In this document: positions 1 to 9,155 of the stretch, one piece after another
How positions within the stretch are numbered: the first letter of the stretch is position 1
How the letters are laid out: every line of letters begins with the position of its first letter
From: Cognatishimia sp. SS12
GTDB lineage: Bacteria; Pseudomonadota; Alphaproteobacteria; Rhodobacterales; Rhodobacteraceae
Direction: 5' to 3'
NCBI RefSeq assembly: GCF_028369055.1
Contig: NZ_JAQNCZ010000003.1
Location: forward strand, 372,001 to 436,000
DNA: 64,000 nucleotides
The notes under the pieces: model-generated
Told to the model about the DNA's origin: nothing
The model's input: the letters and a program-made list of their open reading frames with translations, nothing else
Database searches by the model: none
Made by a program: the position numbers and the translations under genes

Positions 1-1177
1 CGATAATAAAACCTTCCAGCACCTCAAGACGGTGATCGATCTTTTCCACCCGAAAATGCGAGCGGCGCTGCAACACGTCGCGGCGGTGGTCCAAGAAGGC
101 CTGCAAGACCTCTTTCATGCTGCAGACCTTCGGTGTCACGCCATCGATCAGCACGTTCATATTCAGGCTGAAGCGCACCTCAAGGTCGCTGCTGCGGAAC
201 ATCATGTTCATCAGCACCTCAGGCTCGACATTCTTGGAACGCGGCTCAAGGATCACCCGAATATCATCAGCAGATTCATCGCGAATATCCGCCAGAATCG
301 GCACTTTCTTGGTCTGGATCAGCTCAGCGATTTTCTCGATCAGCTTGGATTTTTGCACCTGATAGGGGATTTCAGTGACAACAATCTGCCACTGCCCGCG
401 GCCAAGATCTTCAACTTCCCATTTGGCGCGCAGCCGGAACGACCCGCGTCCGGTTCGGTAAGCCTGCGCAATGTTTTCTTTTGGCTCAACAATCACGCCC
501 CCGGTCGGAAAATCCGGCCCTGGCACGTAATTGAGCAACGTATCATCGCGCGCATCGGGCGTTTTGATCAGATGCAGGCAGGCCTCCACCAGTTCGACAA
601 TATTGTGCGGCGGAATATTCGTCGCCATGCCCACGGCGATTCCCGCCGCGCCATTGGCCAGAAGCGTCGGAAACTCCGACGGCAAAACCACGGGTTCAGT
701 CAGCCGGCCATCATAATTGTCACGGAAATCAACGGCGTTCTCATCAAGCCCCTGCAACATCGCCTCGGCGACAAAGGTCATCCGCGCTTCGGTGTAACGG
801 CTGGCCGCCGGGTTATCGCCGTCGATGTTGCCAAAATTGCCCTGACCATCGACAAGCGGGTAGCGCACGTTGAAATCCTGCGCCAAACGCGCCATCGCAT
901 CATAGATGGCCGCATCGCCATGCGGGTGAAAATCCCCCATGGTATCCCCGGAAATCTTGGCTGATTTCAAAAACTTACCGCTCGACGCCAGCTTTAGCCG
1001 ACTCATCGCATACAAAATGCGCCGGTGCACGGGCTTCAGCCCGTCGCGCGCATCGGGCAACGCGCGGTGCATAATCGTGCTCAGCGCATAGGTCAGGTAA
1101 CGCTCGCCAATGGCGCGGCGCAACGGCTCTGCAACTTCAAGCGATGGGGTGTCTTCGTCGTCAACAAGATCAGTCAT
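1..1177 (-). CDS. parC: DNA topoisomerase IV subunit A (N-terminal part; runs off the window)
   Basis: ParC is the DNA-cleaving subunit of topoisomerase IV, which decatenates daughter chromosomes together with ParE. Reading the minus strand from the ATG at 1177 gives about 392 codons without a stop up to the window edge. The start [19 protein letters not shown], the block [13 protein letters not shown], the [19 protein letters not shown] block and the strand-passage segment ASRYTEARM, whose Tyr is the expected DNA-linked catalytic residue, are hallmarks of GyrA/ParC proteins. The short acidic N-terminus and the sequence [17 protein letters not shown] fit ParC better than GyrA. The C-terminal half, with the beta-pinwheel domain, lies outside the window, so the ParC/GyrA choice rests on the N-terminal half only. 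Confidence 0.9.
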   Translation of the reverse strand, partial: MTDLVDDEDTPSLEVAEPLRRAIGERYLTYALSTIMHRALPDARDGLKPVHRRILYAMSRLKLASSGKFLKSAKISGDTMGDFHPHGDAAIYDAMARLAQDFNVRYPLVDGQGNFGNIDGDNPAASRYTEARMTFVAEAMLQGLDENAVDFRDNYDGRLTEPVVLPSEFPTLLANGAAGIAVGMATNIPPHNIVELVEACLHLIKTPDARDDTLLNYVPGPDFPTGGVIVEPKENIAQAYRTGRGSFRLRAKWEVEDLGRGQWQIVVTEIPYQVQKSKLIEKIAELIQTKKVPILADIRDESADDIRVILEPRSKNVEPEVLMNMMFRSSDLEVRFSLNMNVLIDGVTPKVCSMKEVLQAFLDHRRDVLQRRSHFRVEKIDHRLEVLEGFII

Positions 1178-1337
1178 AGGAAAGTGATACAGCCCCGCCC
1201 AAACCCCGACAAGCGAGCATAGGGGGAAAAGCCGCGATTTTTGCCCTGAACTTGAGAAATCGTAAATGTGCTATACTTCCCCCGTACCGCCGCGAAAGGC
1301 TGAGTCCTTTTGGGGCGGCAGTATAGGGGATGATACA

Positions 1338-1979
1338 GTGTTACGATTTATTGGTTTAACCTTCGTGTTCTTGGGATGGGCTTTCTACGAAGCAAGTGGG
1401 GGCTCAGACTTTCAACCGGGCTATCGCGCCGCGCAGGATGCGGCGCGCAGTGGCGAAACCGAAGTGGTGATTGCCTCTGATGAGGCAGATGCTGACGCCA
1501 TACCGCCAGAGGTACTGGAGCCGATCTTGGCCAGTTTCTATGAGCGTCCTGCGCTCGTGGGCACACCGGTGCCCATACCTCAAGAAGAGATCGCCGTTGT
1601 TGCGCCTGCCAGCACGGCTGCCGAGGCATCAGACACCGTGGGCGTGCCCGTGGTTCAAGCCAGCATGAGCACGGCGGATGTCACCACAGCAACAGCCTCG
1701 GCCCAGCCCGAAGTGACGCGCGCCAGCGCACCTGCCTTTTCGCTCGCCGTGGCTGGCAATGGGGTGCAAGCCCCCGATTTCCGCCAGGTGTCTGCCTATC
1801 GCGTCAATCTGCGCAATGGCCCGGGCACTGAATATTCTGTCATCGGCAAGTTCATCCAAGGCACACAGGTCGAAGTTCTGCGCGATGAAAATATCGGATG
1901 GGTCAAGCTGCAGTCGCTTGAAACCGGGCAGATCGGTTGGATGGCGTCGCGCCTTCTGGAAAAAATCGATCAATATTGA
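1338..1979 (+). CDS. SH3 domain-containing envelope protein
   Basis: A 213-residue protein with one N-terminal hydrophobic segment (VLRFIGLTFVFLGWAFYE, about residues 1-18) that would act as signal anchor, a low-complexity Ala/Thr/Pro-rich middle, and a C-terminal bacterial SH3 (SH3_3) domain at about residues 155-213 with the typical NLRNGPGTEYSVIGKF opening and a GWMASRLLE end. Such domains usually bind peptidoglycan or cell-wall peptides in the periplasm. I chose the GTG at 1338 because it sits just before the hydrophobic segment and follows a purine-rich GGGGATGA; the longer frame upstream (from 1266) adds sequence with no hydrophobic or conserved character. The exact role is unknown. Confidence 0.8.
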   Translation: MLRFIGLTFVFLGWAFYEASGGSDFQPGYRAAQDAARSGETEVVIASDEADADAIPPEVLEPILASFYERPALVGTPVPIPQEEIAVVAPASTAAEASDTVGVPVVQASMSTADVTTATASAQPEVTRASAPAFSLAVAGNGVQAPDFRQVSAYRVNLRNGPGTEYSVIGKFIQGTQVEVLRDENIGWVKLQSLETGQIGWMASRLLEKIDQY

Positions 1980-2054
1980 TCCAAGCGCGTGATTGCGCCG
2001 CCCGGCGGCTTGCGTCATGCTTTGCAAAGCAAGGCAAGCAGCAGGCAAGGCAGC

Positions 2055-2882
2055 ATGACGAAATCCATTCTGATCACCGGATGCTCCTCGGGCATCGGTC
2101 ACAATGCAGCCATCGGGCTCAGTGCCCGGGGCTGGCGCGTCTTCGCCGCCTGCCGCAAGGAAGAAGATTGCCAGCGTCTGCGTGACATGGGGCTGGAAAG
2201 CCCGCGCATTGATTATCAGGACCACGACAGCATTCGCCGCGGACTTGCCGAGGTGCTCACAGCAACAGGCGGCACGCTGGATGCGCTTTTTAACAATGGG
2301 GCCTTCGGGGTGCCCGGCGCGGTCGAGGATCTGCCAACCGACGCGCTGCGCAGCATCTTTGAGGCCAATGTTTTCGGCTGGCATGATCTGACACGGCAGG
2401 TCATCCCGGTGATGCGCGCCCAAGGGCATGGGCGGATCATCAACAACTCATCGGTTCTGGGGCTGGTGCCGCTGGGCTGGCGCGGGGCCTATGTGGCAAC
2501 AAAATATGCACTCGAAGGGCTGACAGATGTGCTGCGCATCGAAATGCGCGACACCCCCATCCACATCTGCCTGCTCGAACCCGGCCCGGTGACATCCAAT
2601 ATTCGCAAAAATTCGATCCCGCATTTCGAACGCTGGATCGATTGGCAGGCCTCCCCGCGCGCACAGCAATATGAAACCCGCCTGCTGAAACGCCTCTATG
2701 AGGATCGCGGCCCCGATCCATTTGAATTGCCACCCGAAGCCGTCACCCGAAAACTGGTGCATGCGCTGACCGCCCGCCGCCCGCGCCCACGCTATTACAT
2801 CACGACCCCCACGTATTTCATGGGCGCAATGCGCCGCCTGGTGCCCACGCGCACGTTGGATTGGCTCATCGCCAAGGGCTGA
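2055..2882 (+). CDS. short-chain dehydrogenase/reductase (SDR) family oxidoreductase
   Basis: A 275-residue classical SDR. Visible motifs are the NAD(P)-binding TGCSSGIG near the N-terminus (residues about 8-15), the NNGAFG motif (NNAG-like), the catalytic Ser in NNSSVLG, the YVATKYALEG motif with catalytic Tyr and Lys, and LEPGPVTSN after it. The charged first strand end (AACRKEED) suggests NADP. The ATG at 2055 has AAGGCAGC before it and gives the usual SDR length; a frame opening at 1989 would add an unconserved leader. The substrate cannot be told from sequence. It is a single gene between the SH3 protein and the small membrane protein. Confidence 0.85.
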   Translation: MTKSILITGCSSGIGHNAAIGLSARGWRVFAACRKEEDCQRLRDMGLESPRIDYQDHDSIRRGLAEVLTATGGTLDALFNNGAFGVPGAVEDLPTDALRSIFEANVFGWHDLTRQVIPVMRAQGHGRIINNSSVLGLVPLGWRGAYVATKYALEGLTDVLRIEMRDTPIHICLLEPGPVTSNIRKNSIPHFERWIDWQASPRAQQYETRLLKRLYEDRGPDPFELPPEAVTRKLVHALTARRPRPRYYITTPTYFMGAMRRLVPTRTLDWLIAKG

Positions 2883-2966
2883 AAAAACTGATAGCCTCGC
2901 GTCACTTCGCCGCTCGCCTTCCGTGAAAATCACGCTATCTAGAGCGCAGTCCTATAGGAGTGAGTG

Positions 2967-3170
2967 ATGCTAAAAGATCCCCTGTTTCTCATCGCGGCTG
3001 CGGCCTCGATTGGTGTTCTTGTTGTTCTGATGATCGGCATCGGCGGCTTTGCACGCGGGGGCGAATTCAACAAGAAATACGCCAACAAGCTGATGCGACT
3101 GCGGATTGCTGCGCAGTTTGCCGCGGTCGTGCTGATCCTACTGTTTGTATTCTTCAGCGGGCGGGGCTGA
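2967..3170 (+). CDS. twin transmembrane helix small protein
   Basis: A 67-residue protein made almost entirely of two hydrophobic helices (about residues 5-25 and 47-64) separated by a short basic/polar stretch (RGGEFNKKYANKLMRLR). Small HIG1-like twin-helix proteins of this kind stand next to the cobalamin adenosyltransferase gene in many Rhodobacterales. TAGGAG at 2956-2961 is a good ribosome site for the ATG at 2967. The stop lies one base before the start of the next gene, which suggests cotranscription and translational coupling. The function is not known; related HIG1-domain proteins associate with respiratory complexes. Confidence 0.75.
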   Translation: MLKDPLFLIAAAASIGVLVVLMIGIGGFARGGEFNKKYANKLMRLRIAAQFAAVVLILLFVFFSGRG

Positions 3171-3171
3171 C

Positions 3172-3744
3172 ATGGTTGTCCTGAATAAGATCTACACCAA
3201 AACCGGCGACAAAGGCACAACCGCATTGGGCAATGGTGATCGCGTTGCCAAACATGACGCGCGGGTCAATGCCTATGGCACCAGCGATGAACTCAACGCT
3301 TTTGTCGGCGTCGCGAGACTGGCGGCAGAGGGCGCGATGGATGATCAACTGGCGCGCATTCAGAACGATCTCTTTGATCTTGGGGCCGACCTGTGTCGCC
3401 CGGATCTCGCCAAGGACGCCGACGCAGAATTCCCACCGCTGCGCATGGCCGAAAGCCAGGTCAAACGGCTAGAAAGCGAAATTGACGCGATGAACAGCGT
3501 GCTCACACCGCTGCGCAGCTTTGTGCTGCCAGGCGGCAGCGCGCTGTCCGCGCATCTGCATGTCTGCCGCACGGTGGCGCGGCGCGCCGAGCGGCTCAGC
3601 ACCGATCTGGCCAGCCACGCCGAGGTGAACCCGCATGTGATCACCTATCTCAATCGCCTCTCTGATTGGTTCTTTGTGGCCGCGCGCATCGCAAATGAAA
3701 ACGGCGAAAAAGATGTGCTTTGGGTGCCGGGTGCCAACCGCTGA
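3172..3744 (+). CDS. cob(I)alamin adenosyltransferase, PduO/MMAB type
   Basis: Transfers the 5'-deoxyadenosyl group of ATP to cob(I)alamin or cobinamide to make adenosylcobalamin, a cytoplasmic step of B12 synthesis or salvage. The 190-residue protein has the PduO-family N-terminus KIYTKTGDKGTTALGNG (ATP-binding), the AYGTSDELNAFVG block, FVLPGGS, RTVARRAER and the C-terminal NRLSDWFFVAAR helix typical of the trimeric five-helix-bundle enzymes. Start ATG 3172 lies one base after the preceding stop. The following 180 bases up to etfB hold no gene. Confidence 0.92.
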   Translation: MVVLNKIYTKTGDKGTTALGNGDRVAKHDARVNAYGTSDELNAFVGVARLAAEGAMDDQLARIQNDLFDLGADLCRPDLAKDADAEFPPLRMAESQVKRLESEIDAMNSVLTPLRSFVLPGGSALSAHLHVCRTVARRAERLSTDLASHAEVNPHVITYLNRLSDWFFVAARIANENGEKDVLWVPGANR

Positions 3745-3928
3745 CTGATAGCGCCATCACCGAAGAGCCCCGCGATCCTTGCCGAAATAAACAAAGAAAA
3801 CGCGACGTCCGAACGCAAGAATCTGACGATTTTCGCCTGTTTCTAGTGCGCCCGACGGGCTATCAAAGCCGGGATGGAATGATTTGCCGAGTCGCCTGCG
3901 ACCGGCAGTTTTAAAGGAGTCTGACGCA

Positions 3929-4687
3929 ATGAAGGTCATGGTACCTGTCAAGCGCGTGATTGACTACAACGTGAAGGTTCGCGTGAAAGCGGACGGCAGC
4001 GGAGTTGATCTCGCCAATGTTAAAATGTCGATGAACCCGTTTGACGAGATCGCGGTGGAAGAGGCGATCCGTCTGAAAGAGGCCGGTCAGGCCGATGAGG
4101 TGATCGCGGTATCCATCGGCGTGAAGCAGGCGCAGGAAACCCTGCGCACGGCGCTGGCGATGGGCGCGGATCGCGCCATTCTGGTGGTCGCGGCTGATGA
4201 CGTGCATCAGGATATCGAGCCGCTGGCCGTGGCCAAGATCCTGGCCAAGCTGGTGGAAGAAGAGCAGCCCGGTCTGGTGATTGCCGGCAAACAGGCGATC
4301 GACAACGACATGAACGCCACCGGCCAGATGCTGTCGGCGCTGCTGGGCTGGTCGCAGGCGACCTTTGCTTCCGGCGTTGAAATCGCTGGTGAGACCGCCA
4401 AAGTGACCCGCGAAGTTGACGGCGGCCTGCAGACCATTTCGGTCAAACTGCCCGCGATCATCACCGCCGATCTGCGCCTGAACGAGCCGCGCTATGCCTC
4501 GCTGCCCAATATCATGAAGGCCAAGAAAAAGCCGCTAGATGAAAAGACAGCCGCCGATCTGGGCGTGGATGTGACCCCGCGCCTCAGCGTGGTGAAAACG
4601 GCAGAACCGGCAGAGCGCTCTGCCGGGATCAAAGTCGGCTCAGTGGATGAGCTGGTTGAGAAACTCAAAGACGCGGGGGCGGTGTAA
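3929..4687 (+). CDS. etfB: electron transfer flavoprotein beta subunit
   Basis: EtfB is the AMP-binding subunit of the soluble flavoprotein that accepts electrons from acyl-CoA and other dehydrogenases and passes them to ETF:quinone oxidoreductase. The 252-residue protein starts [19 protein letters not shown] and carries [18 protein letters not shown] and [25 protein letters not shown], the signature region of the beta subunit. AAAGGAG sits 10 bases before ATG 3929. The stop overlaps the etfA start by one base (TAATG), so the two subunits are translationally coupled. Confidence 0.97.
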   Translation: MKVMVPVKRVIDYNVKVRVKADGSGVDLANVKMSMNPFDEIAVEEAIRLKEAGQADEVIAVSIGVKQAQETLRTALAMGADRAILVVAADDVHQDIEPLAVAKILAKLVEEEQPGLVIAGKQAIDNDMNATGQMLSALLGWSQATFASGVEIAGETAKVTREVDGGLQTISVKLPAIITADLRLNEPRYASLPNIMKAKKKPLDEKTAADLGVDVTPRLSVVKTAEPAERSAGIKVGSVDELVEKLKDAGAV

Positions 4688-5616
4688 TGGCTGTACTTCT
4701 TTTGGCTGAAGTCACCGATGGCGCGCTGGCGCTGGATGCCACTGCAAAGGCTGTGACTGCGGCGCAGGCCCTGGGCGATGTCACTGTTCTGGCGGCGGGG
4801 GCCTCTGCCGCGGCGGCGGGCGAAGCTGCCGCCAAGATCGACGGCGTGACCAAGGTTCTGGTGGCCGAAGACGCCGCCCTGGGCCATCGTCTGGCGGAGC
4901 CGACGGCGGCGCTGATTGCGTCCCTGGCGGCCGATTATGAGCATATCGTGGCCCCGGCGACGACGGATGCGAAAAATATCCTGCCGCGCGTTGCGGCGCT
5001 TTTGGATGTGATGGTGCTCTCGGATGTGACGGCGGTTGTCAGCGCCGATACGTTTGAGCGCCCGATTTATGCCGGCAACGCGATTCAGACCGTGCAAACC
5101 TCGGACGCCAAAAAGGTCATCACCTTCCGCACCGCCGGTTTTGAGGCCGCGGGCGAAGGGAGCGCAGCCCCTGTTGAGAGCATTTCTGCCGCCGAAAACC
5201 CCGGCCTGTCCGAATGGGTGGAAGACAAGGTCGCCGAAAGCGATCGGCCCGAGCTGACCTCAGCAGGCATTGTTGTCTCTGGCGGGCGCGGCGTCGGTTC
5301 TGAAGAGGATTTTGCGCTGATCGAAAAGCTGGCCGATACACTCGGCGCAGCGGTGGGGGCCTCGCGCGCGGCGGTGGATTCAGGCTATGCGGCCAATGAT
5401 CTTCAGGTCGGGCAGACCGGCAAGGTCGTCGCGCCGGAGCTTTACATCGCCATCGGCATTTCCGGCGCGATCCAGCACCTGGCCGGGATGAAAGACAGCA
5501 AGATCATCGTTGCGATCAACAAGGACGAAGACGCGCCGATCTTTCAGGTCGCCGACTACGGCCTCGTCGCCGACCTCTTTGAGGCCGTGCCCGAACTCAC
5601 CGAAAAGCTCGGCTAA
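4687..5616 (+). CDS. etfA: electron transfer flavoprotein alpha subunit (FAD-binding)
   Basis: EtfA carries the redox FAD of ETF. The 309-residue protein has an N-terminal nucleotide-binding-like domain and the highly conserved C-terminal FAD domain: [60 protein letters not shown] and [18 protein letters not shown]. It is coupled to etfB and ends just before a stem-loop terminator. It presumably serves fatty-acid and short-chain acyl-CoA oxidation; a 3-hydroxybutyryl-CoA dehydrogenase lies about 1 kb downstream. Confidence 0.97.
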   Translation: MAVLLLAEVTDGALALDATAKAVTAAQALGDVTVLAAGASAAAAGEAAAKIDGVTKVLVAEDAALGHRLAEPTAALIASLAADYEHIVAPATTDAKNILPRVAALLDVMVLSDVTAVVSADTFERPIYAGNAIQTVQTSDAKKVITFRTAGFEAAGEGSAAPVESISAAENPGLSEWVEDKVAESDRPELTSAGIVVSGGRGVGSEEDFALIEKLADTLGAAVGASRAAVDSGYAANDLQVGQTGKVVAPELYIAIGISGAIQHLAGMKDSKIIVAINKDEDAPIFQVADYGLVADLFEAVPELTEKLG

Positions 5617-5647
5617 GCCCAGCGTTTCAAAGGCAATCGCGATTTAC

Positions 5648-5676
5648 AAAGGTCCGCTTCAGGCGGGCCTTTGCTT
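5648..5676. terminator. stem-loop terminator between convergent etfA and the DUF6473 gene
   Basis: Arms AAAGGTCCGC (5648-5657) and GCGGGCCTTT (5663-5672), one G-U pair, five-base loop, followed by GCTTTTG on the plus strand. It can end etfA transcription; the mirror image overlaps the last codon of the minus-strand gene and may serve both. Confidence 0.7.
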
Positions 5677-6513
5677 TTGTGCATTGGGCAGCAGCGGCCT
5701 GAGCACTTTGATAAGGCTGCGCGCCGCCTCATCATGGGCCTGAGGCCCCAGCATCTGCGCGGCCATCTGTTTTTCATGCGGCGCAAACACCATGCCAACC
5801 GTGCCGGCGACCCGCGCCTCCCGGCTCAGCCGCACCTGAACCACCCCATCGACCATCGGGCGCAGCCGATCAAGCATTGCTGCGTCGACAAACAACGGCT
5901 CAGGCCCATCTGCGCTGGTGATCGGGGTAGTGGGCGGGCTGTGCGGCGCAAACCACAGCAGCACTTTCTTGCCCGGCAACTGTTCAATCAAAGTCTGCAT
6001 GCGCGCCATCCAGGCCGAGCGTAATTCTTCGCGCATGAAGGAAAAGCGATCTGGCGCGCGCTGCTCAATGCCCTGCAACAAGTGGCGCGTAAAATGATAT
6101 TCCGCAAAATCCACGTCGCGAAACACCGACTCCATCAAAGCAGAGGGATCCAGAAACCGATCATTGCGGCGCGGGTGCACGCGGTAATAGCGATTGGACA
6201 TATTATGTGCGCCCAGCACCTGAATCACCGTAATTTCGGCCCCGGCCGCAATCGACATCACATCCGGATCTTGCAGGAACACATCAACACCCGCGTTCAT
6301 GCAGCCAAAATTCACACAAGGGATGCTGAGCAATTCTTCGGTCAGGTCAATGAAAGGCGCGACGATGAATTTGCCATAGGTTTCCGTGCCGCCAAGAAAG
6401 GCGATATAGCGACCATTTGTGCGGCGCTTGGGCCCACGAAAATTGATCCGCGATTGCCCATAGCGACAGGGGTCGTAATGCAGGGCGCGTCGTCGCGTCT
6501 GGGGATAGTTCAT
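5659..6513 (-). CDS. DUF6473 family protein
   Basis: A 284-residue protein of unknown function found widely in Rhodobacterales. It begins MNYPQTRRRALHYDPCRYG and has a central strand ending YIAFLGGTETYGKFI followed by NFGCMNAGVDVFLQDP, which looks like a nucleotide- or acyl-binding alpha/beta core (a G-x-T turn after a hydrophobic strand), and later VLLWFAPHSPP. There is no signal peptide or membrane helix, so it is probably cytoplasmic. The start at 6513 has AAAGGTGAC before it; the frame stays open to 6771 but that extension is unlikely. It is divergent from the 3-hydroxybutyryl-CoA dehydrogenase gene. The family assignment is from recall. Confidence 0.75.
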   Translation of the reverse strand: MNYPQTRRRALHYDPCRYGQSRINFRGPKRRTNGRYIAFLGGTETYGKFIVAPFIDLTEELLSIPCVNFGCMNAGVDVFLQDPDVMSIAAGAEITVIQVLGAHNMSNRYYRVHPRRNDRFLDPSALMESVFRDVDFAEYHFTRHLLQGIEQRAPDRFSFMREELRSAWMARMQTLIEQLPGKKVLLWFAPHSPPTTPITSADGPEPLFVDAAMLDRLRPMVDGVVQVRLSREARVAGTVGMVFAPHEKQMAAQMLGPQAHDEAARSLIKVLRPLLPNAQKQRPA

Positions 6514-6666
6514 TCTGTCACCTTTCTGCCCACCAAAGCCATGAAAAGGCGAATCCCCTTGCGATCTTGTTAAAGAGACGATTTTCAGCAAATTGTTTCT
6601 GTCGCTGCCTCTTGTGAAGTGCCCATCAGCGCGCGTAATGTCTGGCAAGAGGCGAAGGGGTTGAGC

Positions 6667-7542
6667 ATGGAAGTCAAATCTATTGGGGTCATCGGCGCGG
6701 GCCAGATGGGCAACGGCATCGCGCATGTCATGGCATTGGCCGGCTATGATGTCGTGCTGAACGACATTCAACAGGACAGCCTGGATGCCGCGGTTGCCCG
6801 GATCTCGAAAAACATGGATCGCCAGGTATCACGCGAAGTGATCAGCGCAGATGCCAAGGCCCTCGCCATGGCGCGGATCTCAACCACCTTGGCGCAGCCA
6901 GAGGTCGGCCAAACCGACCTGATCATCGAAGCCGCGACAGAAAATGAAGAGATCAAATACAAGATCTTTGAAGGGCTGTTGCCGCATATTCAGCCCCATA
7001 CAATCCTGACATCCAACACCTCCTCGATTTCGATCACCCGGCTCGCCAGTCGCACGGATCGGCCTGAGAAATTCATGGGCTTTCATTTCATGAACCCAGT
7101 GCCGCTGATGCAGCTGGTTGAGCTTATTCGCGGGATTGCAACGGATGACGAGACCTACGCGACCTGCCATGGGATTGTGGAAAAACTGGGCAAGACCGCG
7201 GCCTCAGCCGAAGATTTCCCGGCCTTTATCGTCAACCGCATCCTGATCCCGATGATCAACGAAGCCTGCTATACGCTTTATGAGGGCGTGGGCAATGTCG
7301 CCTCTATCGACAATGCGATGAAACTGGGTGCGAACCATCCGATGGGGCCGCTTGAACTGGCGGATTTCATCGGGCTGGACACCTGCCTTGCGATTATGAA
7401 CGTGCTGCATGACGGGCTGGCGGATACCAAATATCGCCCCTGCCCTTTGCTGACCAAATATGTGGAAGCCGGCTGGCTGGGTCGCAAGACCAAACGCGGA
7501 TTTTATGATTATCGCGGCGAAACCCCGGTGCCGACGCGCTAG
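6667..7542 (+). CDS. hbd: 3-hydroxybutyryl-CoA dehydrogenase
   Basis: Oxidises (S)-3-hydroxybutyryl-CoA to acetoacetyl-CoA with NAD(P), in the cytoplasm, in short-chain fatty-acid or polyhydroxybutyrate-related metabolism. The 291-residue protein opens with the Rossmann motif GVIGAGQMGNGIAHV, continues with NDIQQDSLDAAV, the ATENEEIKYKIF block, the TSNTSSISIT stretch with the conserved Asn/Ser residues, FHFMNPVPLMQLVE with the catalytic His, and a C-terminal helical domain with NHPMGPLELADFIGLD. Start ATG 6667 follows GGCGAAGGGGTTGAGC. It is a single-domain protein, not the FadB fusion. Confidence 0.95.
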   Translation: MEVKSIGVIGAGQMGNGIAHVMALAGYDVVLNDIQQDSLDAAVARISKNMDRQVSREVISADAKALAMARISTTLAQPEVGQTDLIIEAATENEEIKYKIFEGLLPHIQPHTILTSNTSSISITRLASRTDRPEKFMGFHFMNPVPLMQLVELIRGIATDDETYATCHGIVEKLGKTAASAEDFPAFIVNRILIPMINEACYTLYEGVGNVASIDNAMKLGANHPMGPLELADFIGLDTCLAIMNVLHDGLADTKYRPCPLLTKYVEAGWLGRKTKRGFYDYRGETPVPTR

Positions 7543-7545
7543 GCC

Positions 7546-8427
7546 CTAAGAGTCAGATTTGGTACCAAGCCCGAGCGTATGCGCGCGCAGATAGGCCATG
7601 AAGCCGCGTGGATCGCTTTGCAACTGTTCCATCTGTTGATCTGTCAGCGGCGCGCCGATCACGGGTTTCTGCGGCTTGTTACAGGCATTGACGATTTCAT
7701 GCAGCAAGAGCCCCTGCCGCAGCGTCGCTGAGATGCGGTTTGCCATCTGATACCAGCGCGAATTTTGCCCTGGGAAAAAGATCGGCACCACCCGCGCGCC
7801 CGACCGGCGGATCATCTGCGCGGTAAAGACGTTCCACTCGCGCTCGATCACCGGGCCAAACAGGCTGTCGGACGATGACACCACACCCGAGGGAAACAGC
7901 GCAACAACACCGCCCTGCTTCAGGAAGTCCATCGCTTTGGCGCGCATTTCGACCATCTTGCGCTGCGCATCCGGGTCATGGGGAAAAGGCACCGGGATCA
8001 TGAACGAGGTCGCGGCCTCATCCAGCCCCGTCAGAACGGAGCGCGTCAGGATGCGATAATCTTCGCGCACCCGGCCAATCAGTTCCGCCAGGATCATCCC
8101 ATCCACCATGCCGTGCGGATGGTTGGCGACCACGACAATCGGGCCCTCTTTGGGGATGTTGTTGATTTGCTCTTCGGGCGTTTGCAGATCGATCCCCATG
8201 ACGCCAAGCGCCCCGCGCCAGAACGCCTGGCCGCGATGGTTGGCATTCATGCGCTCAAACCGGTTGACCATGCGCAGGATCGAGATTTTGCCGGTGAACC
8301 ATTCTATGGTCTTGATCGCAGCCGTTGTCCAACTGTCGTCAAACGAATGCGCATAGGTCAGCTGCCGGCGGTCGTAGGTCTCGCCGCCGTTTTTGGCCGT
8401 GGCCGGTGTTTCAGATGACTTGTCCAA
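7546..8427 (-). CDS. lysophospholipid acyltransferase family protein
   Basis: A 293-residue PlsC-like acyltransferase. The motif NHPHGMVDG (about residues 106-114) is the catalytic NHx4D-type box; further conserved features are LFPSGVVSSSD, the equivalent of the FPEG acceptor motif, and RRSGARVVPIFFPG. It probably transfers a fatty acyl group to a glycerol-phosphate or ornithine/glutamine lipid acceptor at the inner face of the cytoplasmic membrane; which acceptor cannot be told here. The stop is only 3 bases from the convergent hbd stop, with no separate terminator visible. It is the last gene of a minus-strand run that begins at ptsH. Confidence 0.85.
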   Translation of the reverse strand: MDKSSETPATAKNGGETYDRRQLTYAHSFDDSWTTAAIKTIEWFTGKISILRMVNRFERMNANHRGQAFWRGALGVMGIDLQTPEEQINNIPKEGPIVVVANHPHGMVDGMILAELIGRVREDYRILTRSVLTGLDEAATSFMIPVPFPHDPDAQRKMVEMRAKAMDFLKQGGVVALFPSGVVSSSDSLFGPVIEREWNVFTAQMIRRSGARVVPIFFPGQNSRWYQMANRISATLRQGLLLHEIVNACNKPQKPVIGAPLTDQQMEQLQSDPRGFMAYLRAHTLGLGTKSDS

Positions 8428-8475
8428 CGTGTTTACTTCCTGTCCGGCTGAGACTCCGAGGCCGCCCGGCGGGCC

Positions 8476-8754
8476 TCAGAAGCCTTCTCCGAACTTATCG
8501 GCGACCAGCGCCTCAATCGCGTCTGCCAGTGCCGCGGCGTCGGGACCGGATGTCTGCACATCGATCTGGGTCCCGCAGGACGCGGCCAGCATCAGCAACC
8601 CCATAATACTGTCGCCGCCTGCACTCAACCCATCCTTGGACACTTCTGCCGAAGCGTCAAACCCTTCGACGACCTCGACCAGCTTGGCGGAGGCACGGGC
8701 GTGCAGCCCTTTTTCGTTCACAATCTTCAGTGTGCGTGTTTCGCTCTGCGTCAT
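8476..8754 (-). CDS. ptsH: HPr phosphocarrier protein of a regulatory PTS
   Basis: HPr passes phosphate from EI to EIIA proteins and is itself a target of HPr kinase. The 92-residue protein has NEKGLHARASAKLVE with the phosphorylatable His18 and GGDSIMGLLML with Ser49 at the position phosphorylated by HprK. The ATG at 8754 is preferred; a TTG at 8766, overlapping the stop of the EIIA gene, would add four residues. It lies at the end of the run hprK-rapZ-EIIA-ptsH. No sugar-specific EIIB/EIIC is present in the window, so this is a regulatory and not a transport PTS. Confidence 0.95.
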   Translation of the reverse strand: MTQSETRTLKIVNEKGLHARASAKLVEVVEGFDASAEVSKDGLSAGGDSIMGLLMLAASCGTQIDVQTSGPDAAALADAIEALVADKFGEGF

Positions 8755-8762
8755 AAATTCAA

Positions 8763-9155
8763 TCAATCTGCCACAATATTTTGGCTGTCTATATATTTGC
8801 GACCTGCATCCAGTGCAGCCCGCACGGCATCAGGCACCGGCAGATGCCGACTTTTCGCGAGCTTTATCAACATTGGGAGGTTCGCACCATAGACGATGCG
8901 GCGATTTTCGGGGGCGCAGGCCCGCAGGGAAAGGTTGCTGGGAGAGCCGCCAAACATATCGGTCACGACAACAACGCCGGCCCCTGTGTCGACCTCGTCG
9001 GCGGCAGTGCATATTTCGCTCTGCTTGGTGCCGCGATCATGGTCAGCAGCAATTGCAATGGCACGAATGCCTTTCTGCGAGCCTACAACATGCTCAACAG
9101 CGAGGAGATATTCCTTTGCCAACCCGCCATGGGCCACAATGACAATTCCGATCAC
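8763..9155 (-). CDS. PTS EIIA component, mannose/fructose family (PtsM/ManX-like)
   Basis: A 130-residue single-domain EIIA of the mannose class. The N-terminal strand ends MIGIVIVAHGGLAKEYL with the active His9, and VVVVTDMFGGSPSNLSLR is the conserved FGGSP block. It would receive phosphate from HPr and act as a regulator, since the membrane components of a mannose permease are missing here. Its start overlaps the rapZ stop by four bases (ATGA). Confidence 0.93.
   Translation of the reverse strand: MIGIVIVAHGGLAKEYLLAVEHVVGSQKGIRAIAIAADHDRGTKQSEICTAADEVDTGAGVVVVTDMFGGSPSNLSLRACAPENRRIVYGANLPMLIKLAKSRHLPVPDAVRAALDAGRKYIDSQNIVAD

Noticed and set aside
32..964. 310-codon plus-strand open frame over parC
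   Set aside because: It is antisense to the highly conserved N-terminal part of ParC and has no recognisable motifs; long antisense frames are expected at this GC content.
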